64,000 nt of DNA from Diospyros lotus. Lineage: Eukaryota > Streptophyta > Magnoliopsida > Ericales > Ebenaceae. A program made the translations under genes and the position numbers. Shown here piece after piece: positions 23,133-34,215 of this stretch. Where the stretch lies: NCBI RefSeq assembly GCF_014633365.1, contig NC_068343.1, positions 30,039,307 through 30,103,306 of the forward strand. The letters run 5' to 3'. The notes under the pieces are model-generated. The model was not told where the DNA came from and did no database searches. It was given only the letters and a program-made list of their open reading frames with translations. Within the stretch, counting starts at the first letter, position 1, and each line of letters begins with the position of its first letter.

Positions 23133-24918
23133 GGCAGCCCTTGCTTCTTTTTCTTCATCTTCTTCATTCCTTCATCTTCTTCCATTGTTGGTTGAGAAGC
23201 AAGCTCAAGTGGAGGGTCTTCATCATTCTCTTGGTTTTCTTCATCAAGAAAAGGCAAGCATCCATCTCTATTTCTTCTATTTTTGTTGCAAGCATCCTCT
23301 ACACTCTCCTATCTTTTGATGCAAAAATTATATCTTTATGTTTAGTCAAGTCGCTATGTTCATATCTTCAATGGTGTTTTGAAGCTTGAGTTGTGTGGGT
23401 TGTTTCCCCCTTTTTCCAAAAGAAATATGGGTTTCTTTTAATGGCTTCATTGAGTCTTGTTCTTGGTCTCTTTGGGGCTTGTTCTTCCCCATTTTTCATT
23501 CATGGAATGGCAACTTGGGGGTTAGGAGGTTTTCCATGGGTGTTGTAGGTGTTTTTGTATGCTTTTTGTGCATTTCAAGTTGCACCGAGTTGACTTGGTT
23601 GGGGGTTAAGTCGACTCGGCCGAAGCTTGTGTTTTTGGGGCCTTTTTGGGTGTTTTCGGCCAAGTCGACTCGACCGGGAGGTCCAGTCGACTCGGTTTTG
23701 GGTGAGTCGACTTGGGCCAAGTCAACTCGGATTTGCCATCAAGTCGACTCGGCCACGGTTTTGTCAACTCTGCGCATGCTTCACCTTTTCAGCCATAACT
23801 TTTGACGTAGAACTCGGAATTGCAATCCGTTTGAATCTTCGTAAACTAGACTTCAAGGGATTTAATTTGATATATAATATGATATATTTTGGTTATGTTT
23901 TGAGTGGTTTAATACTTTCCTAATCCTATATTACCCATAAAGAGCATTATTTGGGACGTTGTTACATTATGTTTTTGGTTGGCATGTCCGCGGAAATCCC
24001 TTATCTTGTGTGATGCATTTCTATCATTATCTTAGTGCCTCTTATTATTATTTTTGCATGGCGATTAAGTTCCACAAGTGTGAGAGGGGATATCCCATTG
24101 AGCGCCTAGCGTGGGTGAGGTGGCCATAAACCTGGCAGGCGATGCTCTTGCCACTGAGTTGGCTGATGAATTTGATATATATGTATTCATTCTTGTCATG
24201 GATGTGGAGGCCTAGAGGGCCAATGTGGGCATGTATTTTTCTATCATTATACCAAATTGCATGAGCATGAGTTGGTGACTTTTTGTGCTATGAGTCACAT
24301 ATGGAAAGAAATGGGTTTTTATGCCATTATTCAAATTGAGCTAATGTCACTCTATGAGTTGCATGTGTGCCTTGTTGCTAAGTAAAGAGATACCAATTAT
24401 TGAAGTATTAATGATGTAGAAGGCATGATTAAACATTTTGTTCTAAATGTTGGGTAGTGGTCTTCCATTGATTCCTATCTTATGCATACCTTCAGGTAGT
24501 GATCGTATCATCATCTCTTTTTCTATATTATGCTTGCTGACCCTTGTGGCTCACTTGTTTGCTTGTTGTCATTCCAGGTAAGGGAAAATCTATAGCAGAA
24601 GGGGAGTCTAGTGGGGCTTGAAATGGATTTTCGTCGTGTACAGAGATCTCCCTCGACCTAGAGATTTTGGGATTTGTGTGGAGGGCCGGTGTTAGAAGCT
24701 ATTTACTTTTTTGTATGTTATTGGCGCCTTTGTTTATTTTATGAATTGTATGGCTTGTAAGCCTAGAGAAATGTTGTAAGAATGGTTAACGCTCATGTTA
24801 GAAGTGAGCTTGTTTATTATAAGAAGTTTTGGTTATGTTTGCTTCTGTATTCCATTTTGAAAGGACCTTCTTTCGGATGTCCTATGCTAGCAGGTATATC
24901 CGGAAGCGGGCCCTGACA
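22584..24918 (+). repeat. Element B 3' LTR (about 2.3 kb)
   Basis: It starts TGTAACGACCCG and ends CGGGCCCTGACA, giving TGT...ACA with partly inverted ends. Inside are a CT microsatellite (about 23,088-23,134), a cluster of GTCGAC-containing words (23,590-23,770) and, near 24,575, attccaggtaaggg, a segment shared in kind with solo LTR E (near 27,895, opposite strand). Open frames inside it have no domains. The 102-140-residue frames crossing the CT tract are low-complexity artefacts. Confidence 0.88.
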
Positions 24919-26379
24919 CACTCACTGTTTACTTTTAATATGAATGGAGGTCAAAGAAGTTTTATTTTCATTTGATTTTTAAATATCTTTTTAGTGTAAA
25001 AATTATTACTATTTAAAATACGATAGAAATTATTAATTGATAGTTTTATTTTTTATTTTCTTTATGTTTATTGGTGGTTGTTTTATTAACTTTTTATAGT
25101 AAAAATATATTCTGTGAAGATAATGATACATCAGAAGAGATTTCAAGTGGGAATTAGTTTTTTGCTCTATTTGCATGGATCCTTGAGTTTTAAGAAAAAA
25201 ATATTTTTTTTTGTTTATTGTAATAAATTGTTTTGTTTCTTTTGATCTCTCAAACTTTATATTTTAATTAAAAATTTATTATCGTTAAGAGATTATCATA
25301 TTTTGTAGTTGATTAAATTTTAATTTTTTTAATTTAATAAAATGATAAAAATATTTTATAAAAAATATATTTCTTATTTTTTTATAAAAAAAATTAACAC
25401 TCAAGACACAACACCAAAAGCCTAAGCCCTCAAATTGATTGAGCCTGCTCAGGCATCCCCCTCAAACGCAAGAATCTTGGCTTTGTCACCTCTGGCAACA
25501 ACAACCCAACAAGTTCTTCAAGTTCTCTATTTTGTGGCCAAACCCTTGCATCTTGTCCCTTTCATCTACGCTTTCCTCTGCCTCCTCCTCCTCCTCACCT
25601 GCCAGTCCCGCCTCTTCATCACCAACGTCTGTTTGTCCTGAGTGGCCTCACTGGTCTGTTCGTTTGCATCTGAAGTTTTTTCTTTATCTTTTATTTTTTA
25701 AAAAAACATTACTTCATCGAGTCAATTAAACTCAGCCGAGTCACCAGTTTTTGCTAAAATTGATTGAGTCAAACCGGTCATGCCTGATCCGAGAAGTAAC
25801 TCTGACCAATTACCAAGTCGGTCCATTGGTCGAACTGGCTTGGCCAGTCTGAGTTTAATAACACTACATGTACATCCATATAGGTTTTATCCACTAATTT
25901 TTACATTTATTTCAAAACAATAACTACAGCTTATAATGACGAGATGCAAACCATTTGTAAATGTAAAGGCGTTTTAGTGACTATACTATCACTAAAACGT
26001 ATAGTGACATGATGAAAATCGTGGGTAAATATATAGGTGTTTTAGTAACGATTTAGTATCTGTCACTAGAGATTATAGTGACATAACAAAAACTGTGGGT
26101 ACAGCTAGTCAATCTTAGGGAAAAAAGTATAGATTGGTTTAGGTTTTGTGAGATACACTCATGATTTTTTCTTTTACCCTCTCCTACTAGAGAAATCAGA
26201 TTTAGAGATAGAACTAATTCCATATCTCAAATTCCATCTCGAATTGAGATGAAAACTGAGACGAATCACTTGTGTTAGACATGAGAAGTTACTTTTACTT
26301 ATTAGAGCTGGAATTAGATATAAATTCATCCGAAGTAAATCGTCTCTAATTCCATTTCAATTTAGTCAATTAATTATTT
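24919..26379. other. AT-rich intergenic DNA, no gene supported
   Basis: Short frames at 25,435-25,729 are low complexity (Leu/Ser-rich). At about 25,730-25,855 a gagtca/accggt/cggtccattggtcgaactgg patch resembles dispersed plant repeat DNA. At about 25,930-26,105 a unit of about 80 bases containing gttttagtgac/gttttagtaac and atagtgacat with a following gtgggta recurs twice to three times. No gene is visible. Confidence 0.45.
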
Positions 26380-28386
26380 TTTTAAATCAAAAATATTTAG
26401 AGATGAAAAGTTTATGTCTCTAAATTATAAATGTTATTTTTTTTAATTTAAAAAAATGTTAGAGATGAAAAACTTTCACCTCTAAATGATAAATTTACTT
26501 TTTAATTTAGAAAAACATTAGAGACGGAATATTTCTGTCCCTAAATCATAAAAAATACTTTTTAAATTTGAAAAAATAAAAATGTTAAAGACGAACTTAT
26601 TCTATAACACTCGAGAATTTCTTGAGGTCTCAAGTGTAATTTATCTTGCGGTGTAAGTGAAGTTTTTAGAAGTTTTAAAGTTAAAGTGTAATTTCGTAGA
26701 GTTGTGGGTAACTGAATCAACTATAAGGAATTCTTAGGAATGTATATATCTAAGGAAAACAGTATGTCGTTGACGAGCATTTAGAAACGAGATTTATGAC
26801 ACTGAAAGCGATTAGAATAAAGACGGTTATCGATACAGCTATGATTCGGACTGAAAAATCGAATGGTTATAGGGAACTTCCGAAAGATCAATGAAAAACT
26901 GAAAAGACTTTGATTTTGTAAGTAAAATAGTCCTGGAGTGGTTTTAGGATGAAACAAAAGGATTCACGGTCAAAACATACATTTGGGCCTAAGTACATAT
27001 AATTAATCTTGCCCAAGGAAGGTCGAAAAAAATATTTTTTCTTAATCTTTGGGGTTAAATGAAGAGTTTAGAACTTATGGAGGTATTAATAGCATTGTTG
27101 GAAAACTCGACGACTCCAAGGAAAGGGCCGAAATAGCATTTGGAAGAAGCTAGGGGGTAGAAGTGTAATTTTCCAAACTTGTAGGTGTGAAACCTACAAT
27201 GGCCGGCCGCTGTACTACCACTATTGAGGATCAGCTTTTTTTATGATGGGCGACTGAGGTTGTGCCTGGGGTAGGTCCTTAGTGGCCTAGGAAGCTTGGG
27301 GGACCAAATTCTGGCCGTTAATTGGCCGAAATGAGGTCGTGTTTTACCTTTAAATAGGCTAAAGAGTTTCAAAGGTTTTAGGCATTAGATTTCTTGCATA
27401 TGAAAGTGTTTTGGAAGGATTGGTTAAGGGGCTTTTGTTCCCTATCTCTAGAGGGTCGTTTATGGAGTATTTGAGCAAGTTTCATCAATGTTCGGGTGGG
27501 ATATGAAGCTTAGTCGAAAAACGCAAGTGTGGGACCCCCTTCCCGGATGCCCCGGCCATGCCGAAGAACCCGAGCAAGGGCCTGCACGAAGGAAGAGAAA
27601 ATGAAAAACAAAACCACCCGGACCTGCCATGCATGCTCAACTAGGATCACCTAAACTCATCCAGAAGAAATAACAGCGAAAGCAATACTCATATCCTAGG
27701 CATACATATGAAAGTAATCGGTCACGGGGCTACATGGTATATACATATACAATACTATGCCAAGCACTCAAGTGCTAAACATCTATGGCACAAATCACAA
27801 GATACACACCAAGATCTACTAGGACTGCCCTGTACACCACCTATCGGGATACCTTAAGAACTGCTAACATTGCCCCCATACTCAACTTTGCCCCTACCTG
27901 GAATGAAGAGAAGCAAGAGTGAGTCACGAGACTCAGTAAGCATATAAGAAATGAAAGGCTGATAAGAGTATGGAAGCTAAAGATAAATTCGCACCTCACG
28001 TGCTATACCCCATGCATCATATGCTCATGAATCACATGACAGATAAACCAAATACCGCATAATAAAAATATGCACATACTGATCCTTGGGGCCCACATAA
28101 GACACACGGCACCCAAGTCCCTAATACAAACCTGTCACTGCCCTGAAAGGCAATGTATAAGTAACATATTGGGCCGTAGCTCTCTGTTGGGCCGGCGCGA
28201 CCGGAACCCGTACAATTCTGATAGTGCAGCCCGCGTCCTATATCCGGTATGCCTGCCATATATCCAGTACGCAGTGCAACCCGCGTCCTCTATCTGGTAT
28301 GCCCGCCACATAACCGTGTCTGGAAACCCATCACAACACACACACCCGGCGCCAGTAACCATGCAATGCACAAATATAATGCAGTG

Positions 28387-28560
28387 GCATAATGAGCACA
28401 AACGATGATACAAAGCCCCCATAAGCCCAGCATCAAGCCCTGCTCGCCCATATAGGAAATCACATACAATGCAGTGCTCATGTAATGCAGAGGCATAGTG
28501 AGCACAAATGATGATACATAACCCCCATAAGCCATGCATCATGCCCTGCTCACCCCGAAG
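28387..28560. repeat. Tandem duplication inside LTR E
   Basis: The segment gcataatgagcacaaacgatgatac at 28,387 recurs as gcatagtgagcacaaatgatgatac at 28,493, followed in both by cccccataagcc and ccctgctc words. The period is about 106 bases over one and a half to two units. A shorter duplication (ccgcgtcctatatccggtatgcc / ccgcgtcctctatctggtatgcc) precedes it at 28,231 and 28,280. Confidence 0.75.
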
Positions 28561-30445
28561 GAAAGATAAATATACAACAATATGCCCCATGGCCAAGCAC
28601 ACAGTCACATGAAACCCCCATATGCATATCCCAACCCCATGCATGCATATGGACTGACAAGATACTGGTAATAAAAGACACATGCAAATACGCTCGGCCA
28701 CAACAACCTCTAACAAGAACCTACCCACAGGTTCCTAGCTTCATTCCAACAAGGAAACAGAAGAGAGAAACGAACCCTTCAAAGCTCACAAGGAAAGACC
28801 CACCATTTGGCAAGGATCAAACCCAGATGGAGAACTAACCAGAAACAAGCCTAATAATCCTCAAATAAAAGCATCTCCAACTCCACAGAGTAAATCCTCA
28901 AATAACAAAAGTATGTGGGAAATCCGACTTATAACCACTGATAAATCACAAACAATAGGTCACGTCTATAATCCTCGAATAACGAACCTAAAGTCCTCGA
29001 AATATACACATCTAACTCTCTTAGAAAAGAAAACTAAGAAACTAGCAATAGACAGCTTATAATAAAAACCATCAATGACTCACAGTGAGTACAACCTCAC
29101 ATACGTCCTCAATAACAACCTTACAGTGTTCCTTAATAAATCCTCATAAACAAGCTTACCTAAAAACTCCAACTGTAACCTCTCAATCGACCCACAGTAC
29201 GGGAATAACATCAAGGAAATAACCGAAAGAAAACAACCAAGGGAAACCTTTAGTAATTCAATATCATATTAAGGAGATAACTAAATCCTCAAATAATATC
29301 ATCTAGACTCTCACAATGGGTAAGTCCTCACACAAATCCTCAATCAACAAGCTTACCGTGAGAATATCCTCAATAATCCCTCATAAATCAAGCTCATCTA
29401 GAAACTGCAACTACGACCTCCAAATCAACACCATATTAAGGAAAATAAACCATTCTCAAGCATAGGCTCACCATCTCAGACAAATCCAACCAACATGGAG
29501 AACACTACCAAATGTCAAGCCTGTAATCCCTAAATTAAACCTCCAATTCAACACCCAGCCGGTCAACATCGAAATAAGGAGGTAACAACAAGGAAATAAC
29601 CAACCGACAATAAGGAAAATGAACCAAATCTGAGAATAGAAGCATCTATCACATGCTATCATCTGGCATTAGAGAATTAATAAGGATAACTATTGGAAAT
29701 AAGGATAAGAGAGGGTGGAATGCTTGCCTTTGACAATTTCCAAGATGCCTCGATTTGCGTGCCTGAGCTCGATTTGCGTTCATGGCCTCTATTCACGTGC
29801 AAATCACTTCACCTAAATCATCAAAGCACGCCATTCATCATTTTATTCCAATAAACCTCAAAACCTATTTTCCTATAATTTCCTTGCATTATTATATATT
29901 TTTCTCCCATTTTCCTCAGTAATAATTTAAAATAAATATCTACTTAAATATTTCACCATATACTTATCCATGGAAATTCATCAAATATATTTCTAAGAAT
30001 ATTAGAAATTCTAGAGCTTACCTCGGCTTAACTTTCAAAGCCTCATTGATGCGCGTGCATTGACCTCGAAATGCGTGCTAATCCTCGATTTTCGAACACC
30101 GATTTCCACACGCCACCTTGATTCTCGCAAACGACCTCGATTCTCGAGCAGTGCCACAATTTTCATGCGCAACCTCAATTTTCGTGCAACGCCTTGATTT
30201 TCGTGTACAGTCTCGATTTTCGTGCACCGCCTCAAAACGCGTGCCCAAACTATTTTTCTTGCCAAAATCTCCAAAATATTAATACAACACCATTTCCCAT
30301 TTTTCGGGATTATTTCATAATTTTTCCCATTTTCTTTCTTTTCTTCCCTTTTCTTTTCTTTTTATTTCCTTTTTCTTTTCTACTTCTTTTTCTTCTCTTC
30401 ACTGTTCGTCTTATTCTCCTTCACGCCTCTGCAACTTCATCTCCC

Positions 30446-30537
30446 TCTTCTTCTTCTTCTTTCTTTCTTTCTTCTTTCTTTCTTCTTCCTCTCTCTTTCT
30501 TCTTCTTCTTCTTCTTCTTCTTCTTCTTCTTCTTCAC
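30446..30537. repeat. (TTC)n microsatellite in LTR E
   Basis: This is a run of TTC/TTTC units, purest at 30,500-30,537. It produces long Phe/Ser- or Lys/Glu-rich frames in several registers that are not genes. A (TC)n run at about 31,072-31,094 lies nearby. Confidence 0.9.
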
Positions 30538-33024
30538 CGTTTCTTCTCCGCGGCTGCAACGCGCAAGGCTTCCATGGCCGCGCGAACCAGCTGGTTGTCC
30601 CAGCCTCCGTTGCTCCCTGCTTCGCACCCGCACGCACTGCCGCTACCCACCTACATCGCAGCCATCGCGGCTGCTAGCTGCCTCCTGCACGCAGCTTCGC
30701 TTCGCGTCGGGCATGGCGGCTTGCAACCGCCTCAGCACGCGGCCGCTTCTTGCTTTGGCCTCCAGCTGATCTCGTCGCCTTAGCCTCCCTTCTTCGCTTG
30801 GTTCGGCCATAACCGCAGCCTTCATCGTGCGCAGCAACGAAGCTGCTGGCCGCGGCCCTGCTCGCTTCAACGAGCAGCCATGGCCGAGCTTCGAGCTCTT
30901 CCACTCCCTCTCGGCCATGAGCTATCGGCCAAGCCCCCTCTTGATCTCGGCTTCTCTCTTGATCTCACGCCCAGCCGAGCTTCCTCCCTGCTCTCATTGT
31001 CTCGGCCAGCTTTGACAAAGCTTGCCATGGCCGATTAGGCCATGGCTGCAACTCCCTCGATCTCTCTCTTTTAATCTCTCTCTCTCTCTCTCTCGCATGC
31101 TCTCACTCTCTATCTCCATATACATGTGTGAAGCCCCCGACAACCTTGCCTGCCAGCCACGACATTCTCCTCAATCTCTCTGCTCAAGCCTCTAATGAAG
31201 AACCCACTTAATCGAGCTTCAGAAAGCTCCCACGCCTGCTGCGCATGCACACACAATACCTATATATATACATATAATTATTATATATTATATTATTATT
31301 ACACTTATATAATTATATAAAATATATATTTAATCCCCATAACTTACCTTTAATACACTTGGGAATTTCTTAATTACAAATACACCCTTTAATTGCCAAT
31401 TAAATTGCATTACAATGCATTAAAACCAAAATTAATAACCTCAGGTTTACTCGATAAAATTAATTTCGCCGCTGGGTCCCCACCGGGCCCTTGATTCATC
31501 CCGAAACCACTGAAGGGTTTATCGTTATGAAAAATCAAAACCCCCTCAGCCTTCCGTTGACTTCTCGGAAGTCCCCTATGACAATTCAGTATTTCGACCT
31601 CAAATCGCAACTGTATTTTAGCTGTATCGAAAGCCGTCTCGATTCTAATTTCTTTTAATTCCATAAATCCTATCTCGCAACGCTCATCGAGACCATGCCA
31701 TTTTTTGAAGACATTCACCCTCCAGGGCACTCCCGACAGTCGATTCGGCGATTTATTTTGCTACCGAGCCATTTTTTGGTATTTTAAACGCACTTAAAAT
31801 ACGTGGCAACCTTACCAAAAATACGGGGTGTTACAGCAAGTTTCACTGAAGGCGGATTGTAAACTACGGATTTCGGCCATCCTAACCGGTTCTTTCAAGC
31901 CAAGGTTGGTTCCATGGGGTTCAGAATAGTCCATAGGCCAAGAAGGAATGAAGAAATCGAGCATTAAAGCAAGCCAGAGATTGCCAACGGTGAAGTGGTT
32001 GCTAGAGAAAATAATGCGCGTGAGGTTTGAGGTATTTTCGAAATTAATTCTATTATTTTTGAAAAATTATTTTATGAATTATGGTGGTGGAAATTTGGGA
32101 AAAATCATAAGGAGGTATTTATTATGGAATTATTAAGGGAAAATAGGAAGAAAATAGAAGACAATTATGAGAAAATTATAAAAAAATAGATGTTGATATT
32201 TCTTTGAATAAATATGATGATTAGGGTTCTGTGCCGGGCTGGATTGCTAAGGAAGTTACATTAGGGCGTCTGTTTGTTCATGTTTCGTACATCATGCATT
32301 TATGTAATTGTTTTGAACTCTCACTTAAATGATTCAACATCTAATTTGGGTTATGCTCTTGAAGCATTCTAACGTTCCAGTTGGAACTTGCAGTAAAGAT
32401 AATGAAGTGGTTGAGATGTAATGGCACGAGATGACGTATTTGATAGGTTTGGCAAGTTCTTTTGGTATTTTGCTTCTTAATGAAGATTCAGATATATTTT
32501 AATCATGTTGAGAAACTTATGTTCCGTTGGTGAATAATCTCGTAAAATAAAAAGAATGTTATGTATTATGAATGATATTTGAGAAACGATCATGTAGTAT
32601 TGTTATGGTTTAATGTCATTTGGAGGTATCTTTTGAGTATGTTGAAGGTATTTATTTGTTATCACTGAGAAATGAAACGCTATGTATATTTCTGGGAAAA
32701 TGTCATGTTGAACAAATGGTATAATTTCGTATGTTTTAATCAAAGTGAATTTGGTTATGTATCATATCAGGTTTCGATTTTGTTTCCTCATTTATGATGA
32801 TGTTACCTGTCTTAGTTTATTGATTATTAAATTTGATAGGTTGAGAAGATGAAACAAGATTATTGGGGATTGATTTATGCCTATTGGATTGAGTGTATAC
32901 ATAAAAAAAATATATATATATTCTCAAAATCTCATGTTAATGTTGCGCCTTAAAAAAATAGGGTGTTACATATTCGATCTTTAAAATTAAAAAATTATAA
33001 GAAAATTAAAAATATTATTGTAGG

Positions 33025-33235
33025 GACAAAAAGGATTTCTCTCTTTTTTGGTGTGAACCAAGGGTATCCCTCTATTAGGTGGAAGACTAATCCCTTCCTC
33101 CCTAAGGTGGTATTCAACCCTCCCAACAGTGGCGTCTCCAGGATTCAAACCCCTAACCTAGCTTGTAAAATTTGCCTGGAGACGCAGTCCATTTCCACTG
33201 CTCCAACTGCCTATTGGAAAAAGGATCTATAATTC
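33025..33235 (-). repeat. Possible tRNA-derived SINE
   Basis: On the minus strand a box-A-like TGGAGCAGTGG (near 33,203) is followed about 50 bases on by a box-B-like GGTTTGAATCC (near 33,150), an RNA polymerase III promoter arrangement. The unit is richer in GC than its flanks. No poly-A tail or target duplication was clear, so this is tentative. Confidence 0.35.
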
Positions 33236-33330
33236 TATATCTCTAATTGAGAGACTAATTAATAAATTTTTAGTTTATAATTAGAGACGGAAAATATGTC
33301 TCTAAATAATTGGAAAATTCTAGATTCAGC

Positions 33331-34010
33331 GAATGATATAAATCCGGTAAACTTGTGTAAGGATCCAATGTTTTAATTTTAATTACATTAGATAGTTTGC
33401 TTAGTTTTATAAGTAGAATATGACTCATGGTTAGTAAGCATTTAAATTGGTCTCATTATATTATAGTTGTAAGCAGTGACTTGATTTAGATTTGAAAGTT
33501 GTCTTGGTTTACGTTACGCAAGATATGTTACACAATATATATATATATACTAAAATAGTTAATAATTAGGACTTTGGTTATTCAAATCTGTAATTTTATT
33601 TTTCATTGGAAAATATTAGAATAAAGAGAAATTAATACTCCTGCCTTTGGTTGTTTCCTTATAATACTGATGATGATAATACATTGAAAAGTAGGGTGTT
33701 CTATTTGCTCTGACTGGCTGTTTCAGATATAGTGCTAATAAACACGTATGAGTTCTTTTACCCCACTTCTTCCTTTAGACATCTTCGGTCGCCTTCTCAC
33801 CCAAACGTGGCACCTCCGGCTACTTTCAACCTTCAAATGGGCTGAAACAGAACTCTAGAAACGGAGTGCACGAGATAGAGTATGTGCCCATAAACCAGTT
33901 TGCAGGCTTATAGATATTACGTCATGCAAAGAAAAAGCTTTTCAATTTAGGTTATTTATTATGTACTGTTTTTCAACTCTGGGATCTCAACCACACAATT
34001 CACTTTTATT
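33331..34010. other. Intergenic DNA, no gene seen
   Basis: This is AT-rich and includes (TA)n at 33,533-33,550. A segment of ordinary composition at 33,740-33,880 holds no open frame with a recognisable domain. Confidence 0.5.
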
Positions 34011-34215
34011 CTTAAAGGCACGTAATATATTACATTAAGAAGTAAAAAACAAACATTAACAACAGAAATCTTTATTCCGATCATATATACCATCGTATAT
34101 AAATCGGAATATTATTCTTAAAGACACATAATACATATTACATTAAGAAGTAGAAAACAAAGATCAGCAACAGTAGTCTTTATTCCAATCATACCATCAT
34201 ATGAATATGTTCTTC
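34011..34215 (-). terminator. Duplicated 3' end of the ART-hemopexin gene with two AATAAA signals
   Basis: A segment of about 100 bases occurs twice in tandem: cttaaaggcacgtaatat... from 34,012 and cttaaagacacataatac... from 34,118, sharing acattaagaagta, aaaacaaa and tctttattcc. On the minus strand each copy contains GGAATAAAG (near 34,071 and 34,179), giving two candidate polyadenylation signals about 40 and 145 bases after the stop codon. Confidence 0.6.

Larger units (their letters stand above)
19211..24918 (+). mobile_element. Element B: truncated Ty3/gypsy chromovirus
   Basis: A 1178-base 5' LTR remnant (19,211-20,388) runs directly into RNase H/integrase coding (20,389-22,521), then a polypurine tract and a full 3' LTR (22,584-24,918). 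Gag, protease and most of RT are absent. The chromodomain-type C-terminus and long LTRs suggest a Tekay/Del-like chromovirus. The left edge is the broken junction with element A, so no target duplication can be read. Confidence 0.9.
27528..31835 (-). mobile_element. Element E: solo gypsy LTR (4.3 kb) nested in D
   Basis: It is flanked by GCAAG at 27,523-27,527 and 31,836-31,840. Read on the minus strand it starts TGTAACACCCCG (31,835) and ends GGGGGTCCCACA (27,528). Its first few hundred bases resemble the D family: a tttcgatacagct motif, a ggggacttccgagaagtcaacgg stretch and gggatgaatcaagggcc. No retroelement genes are inside. It contains a (TTC)n tract, an (AG/CT)n tract and an internal duplication. 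At 4.3 kb it is an unusually long LTR. Confidence 0.85.
26603..32970 (+). mobile_element. Element D: solo gypsy LTR (about 2.06 kb) split by element E
   Basis: It starts TATAACACTCGAG (first G of TGTAACAC mutated to A) and ends GGGTGTTACA. It is flanked by identical 5-bp repeats TATTC at 26,598-26,602 and 32,971-32,975. Without element E and one GCAAG it is about 2055 bases. It is related to the LTR pieces at 363 and 61,835. No gag or pol lies inside, so it is a solo LTR left by LTR-LTR recombination. Confidence 0.85.
26380..33330. mobile_element. Possible DNA-transposon-like repeat host, split by solo LTR D
   Basis: Left of LTR D (26,380-26,602) there are four spaced words of the type ttagagacgaa/agagatgaaa, each followed by a facing copy such as gtctctaaat. 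Right of D (about 33,235-33,330) the same kind of words return (tagagacggaaaatatgtctctaaa). Removing D and one TATTC copy joins the two sides. Short alternating subterminal repeats of this sort occur in CACTA-type elements, but no CACTA termini or transposase were found, so class and limits are uncertain. Confidence 0.35.

Noticed and set aside
22949..23805. Several 87-139-residue frames on both strands
   Set aside because: Inside the chromovirus 3' LTR, crossing the CT microsatellite and GTCGAC cluster; no domains.
25435..25729. Two overlapping frames with a Leu-rich run (possible membrane protein)
   Set aside because: Run caused by CTC/TCC repeats. Two registers are open equally and there is no homology.
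28135..28728. 197-residue minus-strand frame
   Set aside because: Lies in the tandem-duplicated part of LTR E. The protein repeats just mirror the DNA duplication and match no family.
30194..30769. 191-residue plus-strand frame and matching minus frames
   Set aside because: Driven by the TTC/TC-rich low-complexity tract inside solo LTR E; no domain, poly-Phe and poly-Lys/Glu stretches.
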